DNA of 64,000 nucleotides from Hydrogenophaga palleronii_A (GTDB taxonomy: Bacteria > Pseudomonadota > Gammaproteobacteria > Burkholderiales > Burkholderiaceae_C): positions 434,001-498,000 of the forward strand of contig NZ_JAVDWU010000001.1 in assembly GCF_031457455.1 (NCBI RefSeq), written 5' to 3'. The notes under the pieces were generated by a model, which searched no databases, was not told the DNA's origin, and worked only from the letters and a program-made list of their open reading frames with translations. Shown piece after piece: positions 32,788 to 41,816 of the stretch. Both the position numbers and the translations under genes were made by a program. Each line of letters starts with the position of its first letter. Within the stretch, counting starts at the first letter, position 1.

Positions 32788-34185
32788 ATGACTTTAAGAA
32801 TCTACAACTCGCTATCGCGACGGCTGGAAGATTTCCAGCCCATCGAACCCGGGCACGTGCGCATGTACGTTTGCGGCATGACCATCTACGACCTGTGCCA
32901 TGTGGGGCATGCGCGGATGATGATGGCGTTCGACGTGGTTCAGCGCTGGCTGAAGGTGAGCGGTTACAGGGTCACGTACGTTCGCAACATCACCGACATT
33001 GATGACAAGATCATCCGGCGTGCCCTGGAGCGGGGCATCAGCTTGCGCACGCTGACGGACGAAATGACGGCAGCCATGCACGAGGACATCGGTGCCTTGG
33101 GTATCGAGCCCCCGACACTGGAGCCCCGCGCCACCGAGTACATCCCGCAGATGCTGAGCCTCATCTCCCGCTTGCAGGACAGGGGGCTGGCCTATCAGGC
33201 CGACAACGGAGATGTGAACTTTTCGGTGCGCAAGTTCGAGGGCTACGGCAAGCTGTCGGGCAAGTCGCTGGACGATTTGCGCGCGGGTGAACGGGTGGCG
33301 GTGGCCCAGGACAAGGCCGATCCACTGGATTTCGTGCTGTGGAAATCGGCCAAGCCCGATGAACCTGCTGAGGCCAAATGGGAGAGCGCTTTCGGCCCGG
33401 GGCGGCCCGGCTGGCACATTGAGTGCTCTGCCATGTGCAGTGCCACGCTCGGCGAAACCTTCGATATCCATGGCGGAGGCGCCGACCTGCAGTTTCCTCA
33501 TCACGAGAATGAAATTGCGCAGAGCGAGGGTGCCAACGGCAAGCCACTGGCCAGGTTCTGGGTGCACAACGGCTTTGTGCGGGTGGACAACGAGAAGATG
33601 TCCAAGAGCCTCGGCAACTTCTTCACCATCCGCGAGGTGCTGGTCAAATACGACCCGGAGACGGTGCGTTTCTTCATCTTGCGGGCCCACTACCGCAGTG
33701 CACTGAACTACAGCGATGTGCATCTGGACGATGCGCGTTCGTCGCTCAAACGTTTGTACACCGCACTCAGTCTGGTCCCGTTCAACAAGCTCTCGGTGGA
33801 TGCCATTGACTGGCAGCAGCCGCACGCGCAGCGCTTCAAGGCGGCCATGGATGAAGATTTCGGGACGCCGGAGGCGGTGTCCGTGTTGTTTGATCTGGCC
33901 AGCGAAGTCAACCGCCACAAGGATGCGGCCAGTGCGGCACTGCTGTGTGCACTGGGTGGCACATTGGGTCTCCTTCAGGTCGACCCGGCGAGCTATCTGC
34001 AGTCGGGTGGTGTCCGTGCACAAGAAGGTCCGTCTGACGAAGCGGTGCGGTCCTTGATTCAGCAGCGGGCCGCCGCCAAGCAGGCCAAAAACTTCGCAGA
34101 AGCCGATCGCATCCGTCAGGAACTGGCAGCGCTCGGCATCGTGCTCAAGGATGGCCCTGCCGGCACCACTTGGGAGCGGTCCTGA
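32788..34185 (+). CDS. cysS: Cysteinyl-tRNA synthetase
   Basis: 465 aa from ATG at 32788 (MTLRIYNSLSRR). An upstream in-frame ATG at 32731 adds residues unlike the family. Class I signatures: zinc Cys29 in YVCGMTIYD, HVGH at 38-41, WHIECSAM, HHENE and KMSKS at 270-274. It charges tRNA-Cys. A TATACT -10-like hexamer lies at 32630-32635. The stop overlaps the next start by one base (TGATG). Confidence 0.96.
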   Translation: MTLRIYNSLSRRLEDFQPIEPGHVRMYVCGMTIYDLCHVGHARMMMAFDVVQRWLKVSGYRVTYVRNITDIDDKIIRRALERGISLRTLTDEMTAAMHEDIGALGIEPPTLEPRATEYIPQMLSLISRLQDRGLAYQADNGDVNFSVRKFEGYGKLSGKSLDDLRAGERVAVAQDKADPLDFVLWKSAKPDEPAEAKWESAFGPGRPGWHIECSAMCSATLGETFDIHGGGADLQFPHHENEIAQSEGANGKPLARFWVHNGFVRVDNEKMSKSLGNFFTIREVLVKYDPETVRFFILRAHYRSALNYSDVHLDDARSSLKRLYTALSLVPFNKLSVDAIDWQQPHAQRFKAAMDEDFGTPEAVSVLFDLASEVNRHKDAASAALLCALGGTLGLLQVDPASYLQSGGVRAQEGPSDEAVRSLIQQRAAAKQAKNFAEADRIRQELAALGIVLKDGPAGTTWERS

Positions 34186-34835
34186 TGGCGCCGGTGGCCA
34201 TGCCGGTACCGCTGCAGGACGCGCCTGAGTACTGGGTCGAGGCCTGTCGCCATCTGATCAAGCGCGACCGGGTGATGAAAAAACTGATTCCACAGCACGG
34301 TGGTGTGTGCCTGCAGTCGCGCGGCGACGCGTTCGTCACGCTGGCGCGCAGCATCGTGGGCCAGCAAATCTCCGTCAAGGCCGCCCAAGCGGTGTGGGAC
34401 CGTTTTGAAGCCCTGCCCAAGAAGATGGTGCCGGCGCAGGTGCTCAAGCTCAAGGTGGACGACATGCGCGCAGCCGGTCTGTCTGCCCGCAAGGTGGAGT
34501 ACCTCGTCGACCTGGCGCTTCACTTTGCCAACAACCAGGTGCACGTCGGTGCCTGGGCCGACATGGACGACGATGCCATCATCGCCGAGCTGGTGGCGAT
34601 TCGCGGCATCGGCCGCTGGACGGCGGAGATGTTCCTGATCTTTCACCTGATGCGTCCCAATGTGCTGCCCTTGGACGATGTCGGGCTTCAAACGGGCATC
34701 AGCCGCTGCTATTTTTCAGGAGAGCCTGTCAGTCGCAGCGAAATACGTGAAGTGGCGGCCAACTGGGCACCCTATTGCAGCGTGGCGACTTGGTATATTT
34801 GGCGCTCGCTGGACCCGGCCCCGGTCGCGTATTGA
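34185..34835 (+). CDS. DNA-3-methyladenine glycosylase II (AlkA/HhH-GPD family)
   Basis: 216 aa from ATG at 34185, with GGGAG 8 bases upstream and a one-base overlap with the cysS stop. HhH-GPD core: LARSIVGQQISVKAAQAVWDRF, the hairpin IRGIGRWTAEMFLIFHL (about 138-154) and the catalytic Asp in VLPLDDVGLQ. It excises alkylated bases from DNA. It is shorter than E. coli AlkA because the N-terminal sheet domain is missing, as in many such proteins. Confidence 0.92.
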   Translation: MAPVAMPVPLQDAPEYWVEACRHLIKRDRVMKKLIPQHGGVCLQSRGDAFVTLARSIVGQQISVKAAQAVWDRFEALPKKMVPAQVLKLKVDDMRAAGLSARKVEYLVDLALHFANNQVHVGAWADMDDDAIIAELVAIRGIGRWTAEMFLIFHLMRPNVLPLDDVGLQTGISRCYFSGEPVSRSEIREVAANWAPYCSVATWYIWRSLDPAPVAY

Positions 34836-34930
34836 TCAAAAGACGTCGTTGTCGCAGACTCCCGCCCCACAGGATGCCCAATTCCTTCGCATGTGGGCTG
34901 CGGACCATCACAAGACCACAGGAGTGAACC

Positions 34931-35920
34931 TTGGCCAAAAAGAACTTTCTCGATTTTGAGCAGCCCATTGCCGAACTCGAAGGAAAAATTGAAGAACTCC
35001 GGTATGTGCAGACCGAATCGGCCGTGGACATCTCTGCGGAGATCGAACAGCTTTCCAACAAAAGCCTGCAGCTCACCAAGGACATCTACAGCACGCTGTC
35101 GCCTTGGCAGATCACGAAGATCGCCCGGCATGCGGACCGCCCTTACACGCTGGACTATGTGCGCGACATCTTCACGCACTTCGTCGAACTGCACGGCGAC
35201 CGCCATTTTTCAGACGACCTGAGCATCGTGGGCGGCCTGGCCCGCTTCAATGGGCAACCCTGCATGGTGCTCGGCCACCAGAAAGGCCGCGATACCAAGG
35301 AGCGCGGGCTGCGCAACTTCGGCATGACCAAGCCCGAGGGCTACCGCAAGGCCTTGCGGCTGATGAAGCTGGCCGAAAAATTCAAGCTGCCTGTGTTCAC
35401 TTTCGTGGACACGCCCGGTGCCTACCCGGGCATTGACGCCGAAGAGCGGGGCCAGTCGGAGGCGATCGGGCGCAACATCTTTGAAATGGCCCAGCTGGAA
35501 GTGCCCATCATCTCCACCATCATTGGTGAAGGTGGTTCCGGCGGTGCGCTGGCCATCTCGGTGGCCGATCAGGTGCTGATGCTGCAGTACTCGGTGTACT
35601 CCGTGATCAGCCCTGAAGGCTGTGCGTCCATCCTCTGGAAAACCAGCGACCGTGCCAGCGATGCGGCTGATGCGCTGGGCATCACGGCGCACCGCCTCAA
35701 GGCATTGGGGCTGGTCGACAAGATCGTGAACGAGCCCGTGGGCGGGGCGCATCGCGATCACAAGCAGATGGCCGCCTTCCTCAAGCGCGCGCTGGGCGAT
35801 GCCTGGCGCCAGCTGGCCGATCTCAAGGTGAAAGAGCTGGTGGATCGACGCTATGCGCGCCTCAACAGCTACGGCCGCTACACGGACACCAAGGTCGACA
35901 GCAAAAACGACAAGCGCTGA
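34931..35920 (+). CDS. accA: Acetyl-CoA carboxylase carboxyltransferase subunit alpha
   Basis: 329 aa starting at TTG 34931 with AGGAGTGAACC just upstream. The family opening FLDFEQPIAELEGKIEEL is present, then GLARFNGQPCMVLGHQKGRDT, FVDTPGAYPGIDAEERGQSEAIG and IIGEGGSGGALAI. It forms the carboxyltransferase with AccD, making malonyl-CoA. It lies between the glycosylase and tilS. Confidence 0.96.
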   Translation: MAKKNFLDFEQPIAELEGKIEELRYVQTESAVDISAEIEQLSNKSLQLTKDIYSTLSPWQITKIARHADRPYTLDYVRDIFTHFVELHGDRHFSDDLSIVGGLARFNGQPCMVLGHQKGRDTKERGLRNFGMTKPEGYRKALRLMKLAEKFKLPVFTFVDTPGAYPGIDAEERGQSEAIGRNIFEMAQLEVPIISTIIGEGGSGGALAISVADQVLMLQYSVYSVISPEGCASILWKTSDRASDAADALGITAHRLKALGLVDKIVNEPVGGAHRDHKQMAAFLKRALGDAWRQLADLKVKELVDRRYARLNSYGRYTDTKVDSKNDKR

Positions 35921-36005
35921 GAGACTGAGAGTCTTTTGCTCATGTCCGCTCACCACCCCAAAACGCACCCGCTAGTCTCTGCAAACGCGCGCCATAGAAC
36001 GAGCT

Positions 36006-37079
36006 ATGGCTGTGCTTTGCGCCTTGATCGGGCACGTTTTGGCGCGTTGCTCGGACACGCCCAAAAAACTCTCAGCCTCTGAGGTGATCGCCCGGCCTGC
36101 GCCACCCGACGCCTGCGAAAAGGCGGTGGGCGATTGGTGCGGGCAGTTTCTCAGAACCGACAACCGCGCTGGCGAAGAAGCCCCTTGTATGGCCGTGGCC
36201 TACAGTGCGGGGGCCGATTCCACCGCCCTGCTGTTGGCCGTGCAGCGGCAGTGGCGGGGCAGGGTGGTGGCCTTGCATGTGCACCATGGCTTGCAGGCCG
36301 CCGCCGATGACTTTGAAGCGCGTGCCCAGGCACTCTGCGCCTCGCTTGGCATCGAGCTGCATTCGGCCCGGCTGGATGCCACGCCTTCGCCTGGACAAAG
36401 CCCGGAAGACGCTGCGCGGATCGCGCGCTATGGCGCATTGGCCCAGCTCGCACAACAGGCGGGGGCCGCCTGCGTCCTGCTGGGGCAACACGCAGACGAT
36501 CAGGTTGAAACCTTGCTGCTCGCGCTGAGCCGTGGTGCCGGTTTGCCCGGGTTGGCGGCCATGCCCGGCCGCTTCATGAGGCACGGCATGTGCTTCGGCA
36601 GGCCTTTTCTTGACCTGCCAGGCGCCACCCTGCGCGCCTACGTGACGTCGCAATCCGTGGCTTTCGTGACCGATCCCACCAACGCCGACGAGCGGTACAC
36701 GCGCAACCGGATTCGAGCGGTGCTGTCGCCCGCCTGGGAGCGGTGTTTCCCCGGGTACAGACCCATGTTGTTGCGCAGCGCCCGGCATGCCGCACAAGCG
36801 CAGAGTCTGCTGGAAGATCTTGCCCGACTGGATCTGGAGCGGGTGGGGTCGCCTCCTTCCATCGCTGCCCTACAAACGCTTGCGAGGGAGCGCCAGGCCA
36901 ACGTGGTGCGCTACTGGTTGCGAACCAGCGCCCAGGTGGCGCCCAGTGCGGCGCAACTGGGTGAGCTGCTCGACCAGGTGGGCTGCTGCACCACGCGCGG
37001 CCATTCCATCTGGTTAAAGGTGGCCAATGGGTTCGTGTGCCGATCAGGCGATCGGCTGGTTTACCGGCCGTCGATATAA
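36006..37079 (+). CDS. tilS: tRNA(Ile)-lysidine synthase
   Basis: 357 aa. The N-type ATP-pyrophosphatase P-loop is SAGADS (67-72), where the family usually reads SGGxDS, so the second Gly is Ala. Further motifs are VHHGLQAAADDFEARAQ, LGQHADDQVETLLLALSRGAG and the TNADERYTRNRIR segment. It modifies C34 of tRNA-Ile(CAU) to lysidine. The start is uncertain because there is no strong ribosome site. The accA-tilS-lysC order is common in related genomes. Confidence 0.92.
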   Translation: MAVLCALIGHVLARCSDTPKKLSASEVIARPAPPDACEKAVGDWCGQFLRTDNRAGEEAPCMAVAYSAGADSTALLLAVQRQWRGRVVALHVHHGLQAAADDFEARAQALCASLGIELHSARLDATPSPGQSPEDAARIARYGALAQLAQQAGAACVLLGQHADDQVETLLLALSRGAGLPGLAAMPGRFMRHGMCFGRPFLDLPGATLRAYVTSQSVAFVTDPTNADERYTRNRIRAVLSPAWERCFPGYRPMLLRSARHAAQAQSLLEDLARLDLERVGSPPSIAALQTLARERQANVVRYWLRTSAQVAPSAAQLGELLDQVGCCTTRGHSIWLKVANGFVCRSGDRLVYRPSI

Positions 37080-37080
37080 T
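37075..37080 (+). promoter_or_regulatory. TATAAT -10 element at the tilS stop, likely for aspartokinase
   Basis: A consensus TATAAT spans the last codon and stop of tilS and lies about 97 bases before the aspartokinase start. The -35 region at 17-base spacing (TCGGCT) is poor, so support is partial. Confidence 0.35.
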
Positions 37081-37176
37081 CAAAGGCTTTGTCCGACCGC
37101 GCGCCAGGCGCGGCCCGAGCCGTCTGGGTCCCAGGCGCAGCGGGTTGCACCTCCGAGCATCTTCCCGACACACGCA

Positions 37177-38457
37177 ATGGCATTGATCGTTCACAAGTAC
37201 GGTGGCACCTCCATGGGGTCGACCGAACGCATTCGCAATGTGGCTCGCCGCGTGGCCAAATGGCACCGCGCCGGCCACCAGATGGTGGTGGTGCCCAGCG
37301 CCATGAGCGGTGAAACCAACCGCCTGCTGGGGCTGGCCAAGGAACTTGCCCCCGGCCAGACCAACGCCGCTCACGACCGCGAGCTGGACATGCTGGCCGC
37401 CACCGGTGAGCAGGCTTCATCGGCCTTGCTGGCGATTGCGTTGCAGGCCGAGGGTCTGGAAGCGGTGAGCTACGCCGGATGGCAGGTGCCCATCAAAACC
37501 AACAGCGCCTTCACCAAGGCCCGCATCGAATCCATTGACGATCAGCGCGTGCGTGGCGATCTGGATGCGGGCAAGGTGGTGATCGTCACCGGCTTTCAGG
37601 GCATTGACCCGGACGGCAACATCACCACGCTGGGGCGTGGCGGCAGCGACACCTCGGCCGTGGCCGTGGCCGCAGCCCTCAAGGCCGCAGAATGCCTGAT
37701 CTACACCGATGTGGACGGTGTCTACACCACCGACCCGCGCGTGGTTCCCGAAGCGCGCCGCCTGGCGCGCGTGAGCTTCGAGGAAATGCTCGAGATGGCC
37801 AGCATGGGTTCCAAGGTGCTGCAGATCCGCTCAGTGGAGTTCGCGGGCAAGTACAAGGTGCCCCTGCGCGTGCTCTCCAGCTTCACGCCCTGGGACATCG
37901 ACCTGACCGAAGAGGCCGCCTCCGGCACCCTGATCACTTTTGAGGAAGACGAAGACATGGAACAAGCCGTTGTTTCCGGCATTGCGTTCAACCGCGACGA
38001 AGCCAAGATTTCGGTGCTGGGCGTGCCCGACACCCCGGGCATCGCCTACCAGATTCTTGGCGCGGTGGCAGAGGCCAACATCGAGGTGGACGTGATCATC
38101 CAGAACCTGAGCAAGGGCGGGCTGACCGACTTCAGTTTCACTGTGCACCGCAACGACTACCAGAAGGCACTCGACCTGCTCAAAGCCAAAGTGGTGCCGG
38201 CGCTGGGCGCTGCCGAGGTGGTGGGTGACGCGAAGATCTGCAAGGTGAGCATCGTGGGCATCGGCATGCGCAGCCATGTGGGCGTGGCCAGCCGCATGTT
38301 CAAGTGCCTGAGCGAGGAACGCATCAACATCCAGATGATCTCTACTTCAGAGATCAAGACCTCCGTGGTCATCGACGAGAAGTACATGGAGCTGGCGGTC
38401 CGCGCTCTGCACCGCGAGTTCGATCTGGACCAGACCGCCGACACGATTTCGGGCTGA
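37177..38457 (+). CDS. lysC: Aspartate kinase
   Basis: 426 aa from ATG at 37177 (MALIVHKYGG); the frame is open further upstream but that part overlaps the promoter and tilS. The kinase domain has KYGGTSMGS (7-15), TGEQASSALL, GRGGSDTSAVA and YTDVDGVYTTDPR. Two ACT domains (about 265-420) provide Lys/Thr feedback. It phosphorylates aspartate, the first step to lysine, threonine and methionine. It is typical of the monofunctional beta2-type enzyme in betaproteobacteria. Confidence 0.96.
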   Translation: MALIVHKYGGTSMGSTERIRNVARRVAKWHRAGHQMVVVPSAMSGETNRLLGLAKELAPGQTNAAHDRELDMLAATGEQASSALLAIALQAEGLEAVSYAGWQVPIKTNSAFTKARIESIDDQRVRGDLDAGKVVIVTGFQGIDPDGNITTLGRGGSDTSAVAVAAALKAAECLIYTDVDGVYTTDPRVVPEARRLARVSFEEMLEMASMGSKVLQIRSVEFAGKYKVPLRVLSSFTPWDIDLTEEAASGTLITFEEDEDMEQAVVSGIAFNRDEAKISVLGVPDTPGIAYQILGAVAEANIEVDVIIQNLSKGGLTDFSFTVHRNDYQKALDLLKAKVVPALGAAEVVGDAKICKVSIVGIGMRSHVGVASRMFKCLSEERINIQMISTSEIKTSVVIDEKYMELAVRALHREFDLDQTADTISG

Positions 38458-38505
38458 TACCTGCTGCGTGATGGCCTCGGTAGATGAGGCATAATACGCA
38501 GCTTC

Positions 38506-38598
38506 GGAGCGATGACCGAGTGGCCGAAGGTGCTCCCCTGCTAAGGGAGTATGGGGTGTAGAGCCTCATCGAGGGTTCGAATCCCTCTCGCTCCGCCA
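38506..38598 (+). tRNA. tRNA-Ser (anticodon GCT)
   Basis: The acceptor stem GGAGCGA pairs with TCGCTCC. The anticodon stem CTCCC/GGGAG holds loop CTGCTAA with GCT at 38540-38542. A long class II variable arm follows, then the T arm GAGGGTTCGAATCCCTC. The discriminator is G and CCA is encoded at 38596-38598. A CATAAT -10-like hexamer lies at 38490-38495. It reads AGC/AGU codons. Confidence 0.98.
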
Positions 38599-38603
38599 GA
38601 CTG

Positions 38604-38637
38604 AAGCCTAAGTGACTTGTTCACTTAGGCTTTTTTC
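38604..38637 (+). terminator. Rho-independent terminator of tRNA-Ser
   Basis: AAGCCTAAGTGA, loop CTTGT, TCACTTAGGCTT form a perfect 12-base-pair stem, followed by a T run. It starts 6 bases after the tRNA CCA. Confidence 0.9.
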
Positions 38638-38709
38638 TTGGGCGTTTTCAAGGCTTTGCTTCTTGTCGGTGCCAACACTTTTTCGCTTGCCATCAGAACC
38701 CTTCCACCC

Positions 38710-39621
38710 ATGCGCACCCCGCCACCCTTGATGGCCCTTTCGGGCACCGCCTTCGCGATCTTGCTGCTCATCGCCTTCATGATGGGCGCGAATCATGTGG
38801 CCGCGCGGATCGCCTTCGATCATGGCGTCGATGTGGCCACGGCGGTGACGTTTCGAAGTGCCGTCACGGCCTTGGTGGTGGTGGCGCTGCTGCGAATCTA
38901 CAAGGTGCCTTTTCAGTTGACCGCACGCCATCGCCGCGCCCTGCCTGCCATGGGGTTGCTGGTGGGCATTCAGAGTCTGTGTCTGTATTCGGCCGTGGCC
39001 CGTCTGCCCGTGGCCATTGCGCTTCTGGCCTTCAACACCTACCCGCTGTGGACCGCCTTGTGGGCCCGTGTGGTGTACGGCCAGAAGCCGCCACCCAGCC
39101 TGGTGCGCGCCATGCCGGTGATGCTGTTCGGTCTGGCGCTCGCACTTGATGTCCTGGGTGCCTCATCCGGCCTGGGTGCGTCAGGACAGTGGCAGCAGAT
39201 CGGTGCAGGCGTGGCGTTCGCCCTGACCGCGGCGGCCACGTTTGGCCTGGCGCTGGTGCTTACCCAGCACGAGACCGGTGATCTGGACGGGCGCTTGCGC
39301 ACGGCGAGCACCATGGGCATCGTGGCGGTGCTGGCCCTGGCCGGCGTGGCCTCCCAGGGCGGCTTTCAGCTGCCACAGGCCCTGGCAGGGTGGTGGGGGC
39401 TGGTGGGCCTGACGGTGTTGTACGGAACGGCCTTCACCATCATGTTCACCGTGCTCCCGCGTCTGGGTGTGGTGGGCAATTCGGCCATCATGAACATCGA
39501 GCCGATTTTTGCGCTGGTGCTGGCCTGGGCCATTCTGGGGCAGGCGATTGCACCGGTGCAGGTGCTGGGGGGGCTGGTGGTGGTGGCCACGGTGGTGTGG
39601 CTGGGGCTGCGCAAGAACTGA
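38710..39621 (+). CDS. EamA/DMT-family permease
   Basis: 303 aa from ATG at 38710. Ten hydrophobic helices are arranged as two EamA repeats (about 10-140 and 155-300); the second repeat ends in IMNIEPIFALVLAWAILGQ, a strong family signature. Members export amino acids, nucleosides or metabolites across the inner membrane; substrate unknown. It is a single gene after the tRNA terminator, with no ribosome site evident. Confidence 0.9.
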   Translation: MRTPPPLMALSGTAFAILLLIAFMMGANHVAARIAFDHGVDVATAVTFRSAVTALVVVALLRIYKVPFQLTARHRRALPAMGLLVGIQSLCLYSAVARLPVAIALLAFNTYPLWTALWARVVYGQKPPPSLVRAMPVMLFGLALALDVLGASSGLGASGQWQQIGAGVAFALTAAATFGLALVLTQHETGDLDGRLRTASTMGIVAVLALAGVASQGGFQLPQALAGWWGLVGLTVLYGTAFTIMFTVLPRLGVVGNSAIMNIEPIFALVLAWAILGQAIAPVQVLGGLVVVATVVWLGLRKN

Positions 39622-39649
39622 TGCCGTTCCTGACGGCGACTGGGCTTGC

Positions 39650-40117
39650 TCAATCGTCCACGGATGCGCTCCACCGGTCGTTCCAGGGTGCTGCGCCGGG
39701 GCGGTCACGCCGGTCACGCAGTTGATCGATGTCGCGCCGGTCGCGTTTGGTGGGGCGCCCAAGCGGCTGTGAATGCGCGGGTTCGGGTGCCAGGCGACGT
39801 CGCTCGGCGTTCTCTGCGCGCCGTGCGATGGATGCAGCGGTTTCTTCAAAGAGCAAGGCCGCCACGGGGGCCGGGCCACGCACGCCACTGACGCCGCGAA
39901 CCACGATGGTCCTCGTTCCGTCTGAATGGCGAAGCTCGATCGTGTCGCCCGTGCGCACTTCTCGCGACGGTTTGGCCGCCTGGCCATTGACCTGAACCCG
40001 GCCTTTGTCGATTTCATCGGCGCTGAGCGCGCGGGTCTTGTAGAAGCGGGCCGCCCAGAGCCATTTATCGAGACGGACGCGAACGGACGGGGTGGCGGAG
40101 CCGGGGTGAACAGGCAT
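39650..40117 (-). CDS. S4-domain RNA-binding heat-shock protein 15 family
   Basis: 155 aa from ATG at 40117 (MPVHPGSATPSVRVRLDKW). The S4 domain covers about residues 12-75 (RLDKWLWAARFYKTRALSADEI, KGRVQVNG, GDTIEL), typical of Hsp15/HslR, which binds 50S subunits carrying stalled nascent chains. The C-terminal about 60 residues are basic and Arg-rich and may add RNA contacts. The gene is convergent with the EamA permease and divergent from the sigma-54 regulator. Confidence 0.88.
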   Translation of the reverse strand: MPVHPGSATPSVRVRLDKWLWAARFYKTRALSADEIDKGRVQVNGQAAKPSREVRTGDTIELRHSDGTRTIVVRGVSGVRGPAPVAALLFEETAASIARRAENAERRRLAPEPAHSQPLGRPTKRDRRDIDQLRDRRDRPGAAPWNDRWSASVDD

Positions 40118-40157
40118 CGTGCTTGAGGTCAGCTGGTGAACACGACCGAAAGGTAAC

Positions 40158-41624
40158 ATGCCGGGCATGACCCAAGACGACCGTCTGCCGCGCGACGCGC
40201 AAAGCATTCTTGAGCTGGCCGCCCGGTCCATGTTCGACCTGTTTGCCAACGCCAGCGAGGGCATGATGCTGGTGGACCGCAATGCACGGGTGGTGTGGAT
40301 CAACGACCAGTACCGCCGCTTTCTGCCGGCCCTGGGTTTTGAACGCGAAGAGGATTTTGTCGGGCATCAGGTTTCCAGCGTGGTGCAGAACACCCAGATG
40401 CATCAGGTGCTGGCCACGGGAAAACCCATCCTGATCGACCTGTTGAGCAACAAGGCCGGCACCTTCGTGGTGAGCCGGATTCCCCTGCGCGACGAAGCGG
40501 GAGAGGTGATCGGCGTGCTGGGCATCGTGCTGTTTGACCACCCGGAGACCACGCTGCAGCCGCTGATCACCAAGTTCGCCCGCCTGGAGCAGGACCTGAA
40601 CGACGCAAGGCGCGAACTCGCCAATCAGCGTCGCACCAAGTACACCTTTGCCAGTTTCGTGGGGAGCAGCCCGGGCGCGCTGGAGGTCAAGCGCCAGGCG
40701 AGACGGGCGGCGCTGTCGGCAAGCCCCGTGTTGCTGCTGGGGGAGACCGGCACGGGCAAGGAGTTGCTCGCGCATGCCATTCATGCAGCATCGCCCCGGG
40801 CCGGTCGACCCTTTGTGAGCGTGAACATGGCGGCCGTGCCCGACACCTTGCTGGAGGCCGAATTTTTTGGTGTGGCGCCCGGCGCGTTTACGGGGGCCGA
40901 CAAGAAGGGCAGGGACGGGAAATTCAAGCTGGCCGATGGAGGCACCCTGTTTCTGGACGAACTGGGTGACATGCCACCATCGGTGCAGGTGAAACTGCTG
41001 CGCGCGCTGCAGGAGGGCGAGATCGAGCCGCTGGGCTCCAACAAGATCGTACGGTTTGACGTGCGGGTGGTGGCAGCCACTTCTCGCGATCTTCAGCAGA
41101 TGGTGCGCGACGGCGATTTTCGCGAGGACCTCTATTACCGTCTCAACGTTTTGCCCATTCGCGTGCCGCCCCTGCGTGAACGCCGAGGCGACATCCATCT
41201 GCTGATCGAGGCCTTGTGCGAGGACATTGCCGCCAGAGGTGGCGGGCCACAACTGGAGCTGACCGCTGACGCGCAGGCATTGCTGGCAGCGCAGGTCTGG
41301 CGCGGCAACATCCGCGAATTGCGCAACGTGCTCGAACAGCTGGCCCTGCGCAGCGACACCCACCACATCGAGGCCGCACAGGTGGGCGCGGTGCTGGCCG
41401 AGGCTGGCCTGACCCTCATGGAGCCGATGGCGGTGTCGTCGTCTGCGCCAGCGTTACCGGAGCCGGGGTCGGCGTTCCGGCCGCTGCCCGAACAGATCGC
41501 CGAACTGGAGCGCAGGGCCATTCGCGAAGCGCTCGCGCGCACCGACGGCAATCGCGCCGCGGCTGCAAGATTGCTGGGCATCTCGCGAGCCAGTCTGTAC
41601 GATCGCTTACAAGCAATGCTGTAG
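40158..41624 (+). CDS. Sigma-54-dependent transcriptional activator (PAS-AAA+-Fis)
   Basis: 488 aa with GAAAGGT just upstream of ATG 40158. The PAS domain is at about residues 22-128 (DLFANASEGMMLVDRNARVVWIND), then a coiled coil. The AAA+ domain (about 163-395) has Walker A GETGTGKE (195-202), the sigma-54-contacting loop GAFTGA (242-247) and Walker B GGTLFLDELGD (261-271). The Fis-type helix-turn-helix lies at the C-terminus (NRAAAARLLGISRASLYDRL). All parts needed for ATP-driven open-complex formation are intact. There is no receiver domain, so it probably senses a small ligand through PAS. A sigma-54 promoter and repeated palindromes lie directly downstream, so the following cluster is its likely target. 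Confidence 0.95.
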   Translation: MPGMTQDDRLPRDAQSILELAARSMFDLFANASEGMMLVDRNARVVWINDQYRRFLPALGFEREEDFVGHQVSSVVQNTQMHQVLATGKPILIDLLSNKAGTFVVSRIPLRDEAGEVIGVLGIVLFDHPETTLQPLITKFARLEQDLNDARRELANQRRTKYTFASFVGSSPGALEVKRQARRAALSASPVLLLGETGTGKELLAHAIHAASPRAGRPFVSVNMAAVPDTLLEAEFFGVAPGAFTGADKKGRDGKFKLADGGTLFLDELGDMPPSVQVKLLRALQEGEIEPLGSNKIVRFDVRVVAATSRDLQQMVRDGDFREDLYYRLNVLPIRVPPLRERRGDIHLLIEALCEDIAARGGGPQLELTADAQALLAAQVWRGNIRELRNVLEQLALRSDTHHIEAAQVGAVLAEAGLTLMEPMAVSSSAPALPEPGSAFRPLPEQIAELERRAIREALARTDGNRAAAARLLGISRASLYDRLQAML

Positions 41625-41626
41625 AT

Positions 41627-41694
41627 GTCTGAATTTCAGTCATGTGTCTTGTTTTTAGACATATTTTCTTGACTGATTTGTCTGAATTTCAGAC
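41627..41694 (+). promoter_or_regulatory. Three inverted-repeat upstream activator sites
   Basis: GTCTGAATTTCAGTC (41627-41641), TGTCTTGTTTTTAGACA (41645-41661) and the perfect palindrome GTCTGAATTTCAGAC (41680-41694) share TGTCT...AGACA half-sites. Their centres are 19 and 34 bases apart. The last centre is about 60 bases upstream of the -24 element, a normal enhancer distance. They are the probable binding sites of the preceding activator. Confidence 0.7.
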
Positions 41695-41747
41695 GTTGCA
41701 TTGGAGTAGGCGTAAAAAATCTGAACAAAATCAAACAACTTGTCTGT

Positions 41748-41764
41748 TGGCACGAAGCCTGCAA
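41748..41764 (+). promoter_or_regulatory. Sigma-54 (-24/-12) promoter
   Basis: TGGCACGAAGCCTGCAA has the invariant GG (41749-41750) and GC (41761-41762) separated by exactly 10 bases, with the rest close to TGGCACG-N4-TTGCA. It lies 53 bases upstream of the binding-protein start. Transcription would begin near 41774. Confidence 0.85.
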
Positions 41765-41816
41765 TGAAAAGGCACGGCGCATCGCGCTGTGCTTCCATTC
41801 CAACAGGAGACAAGAC

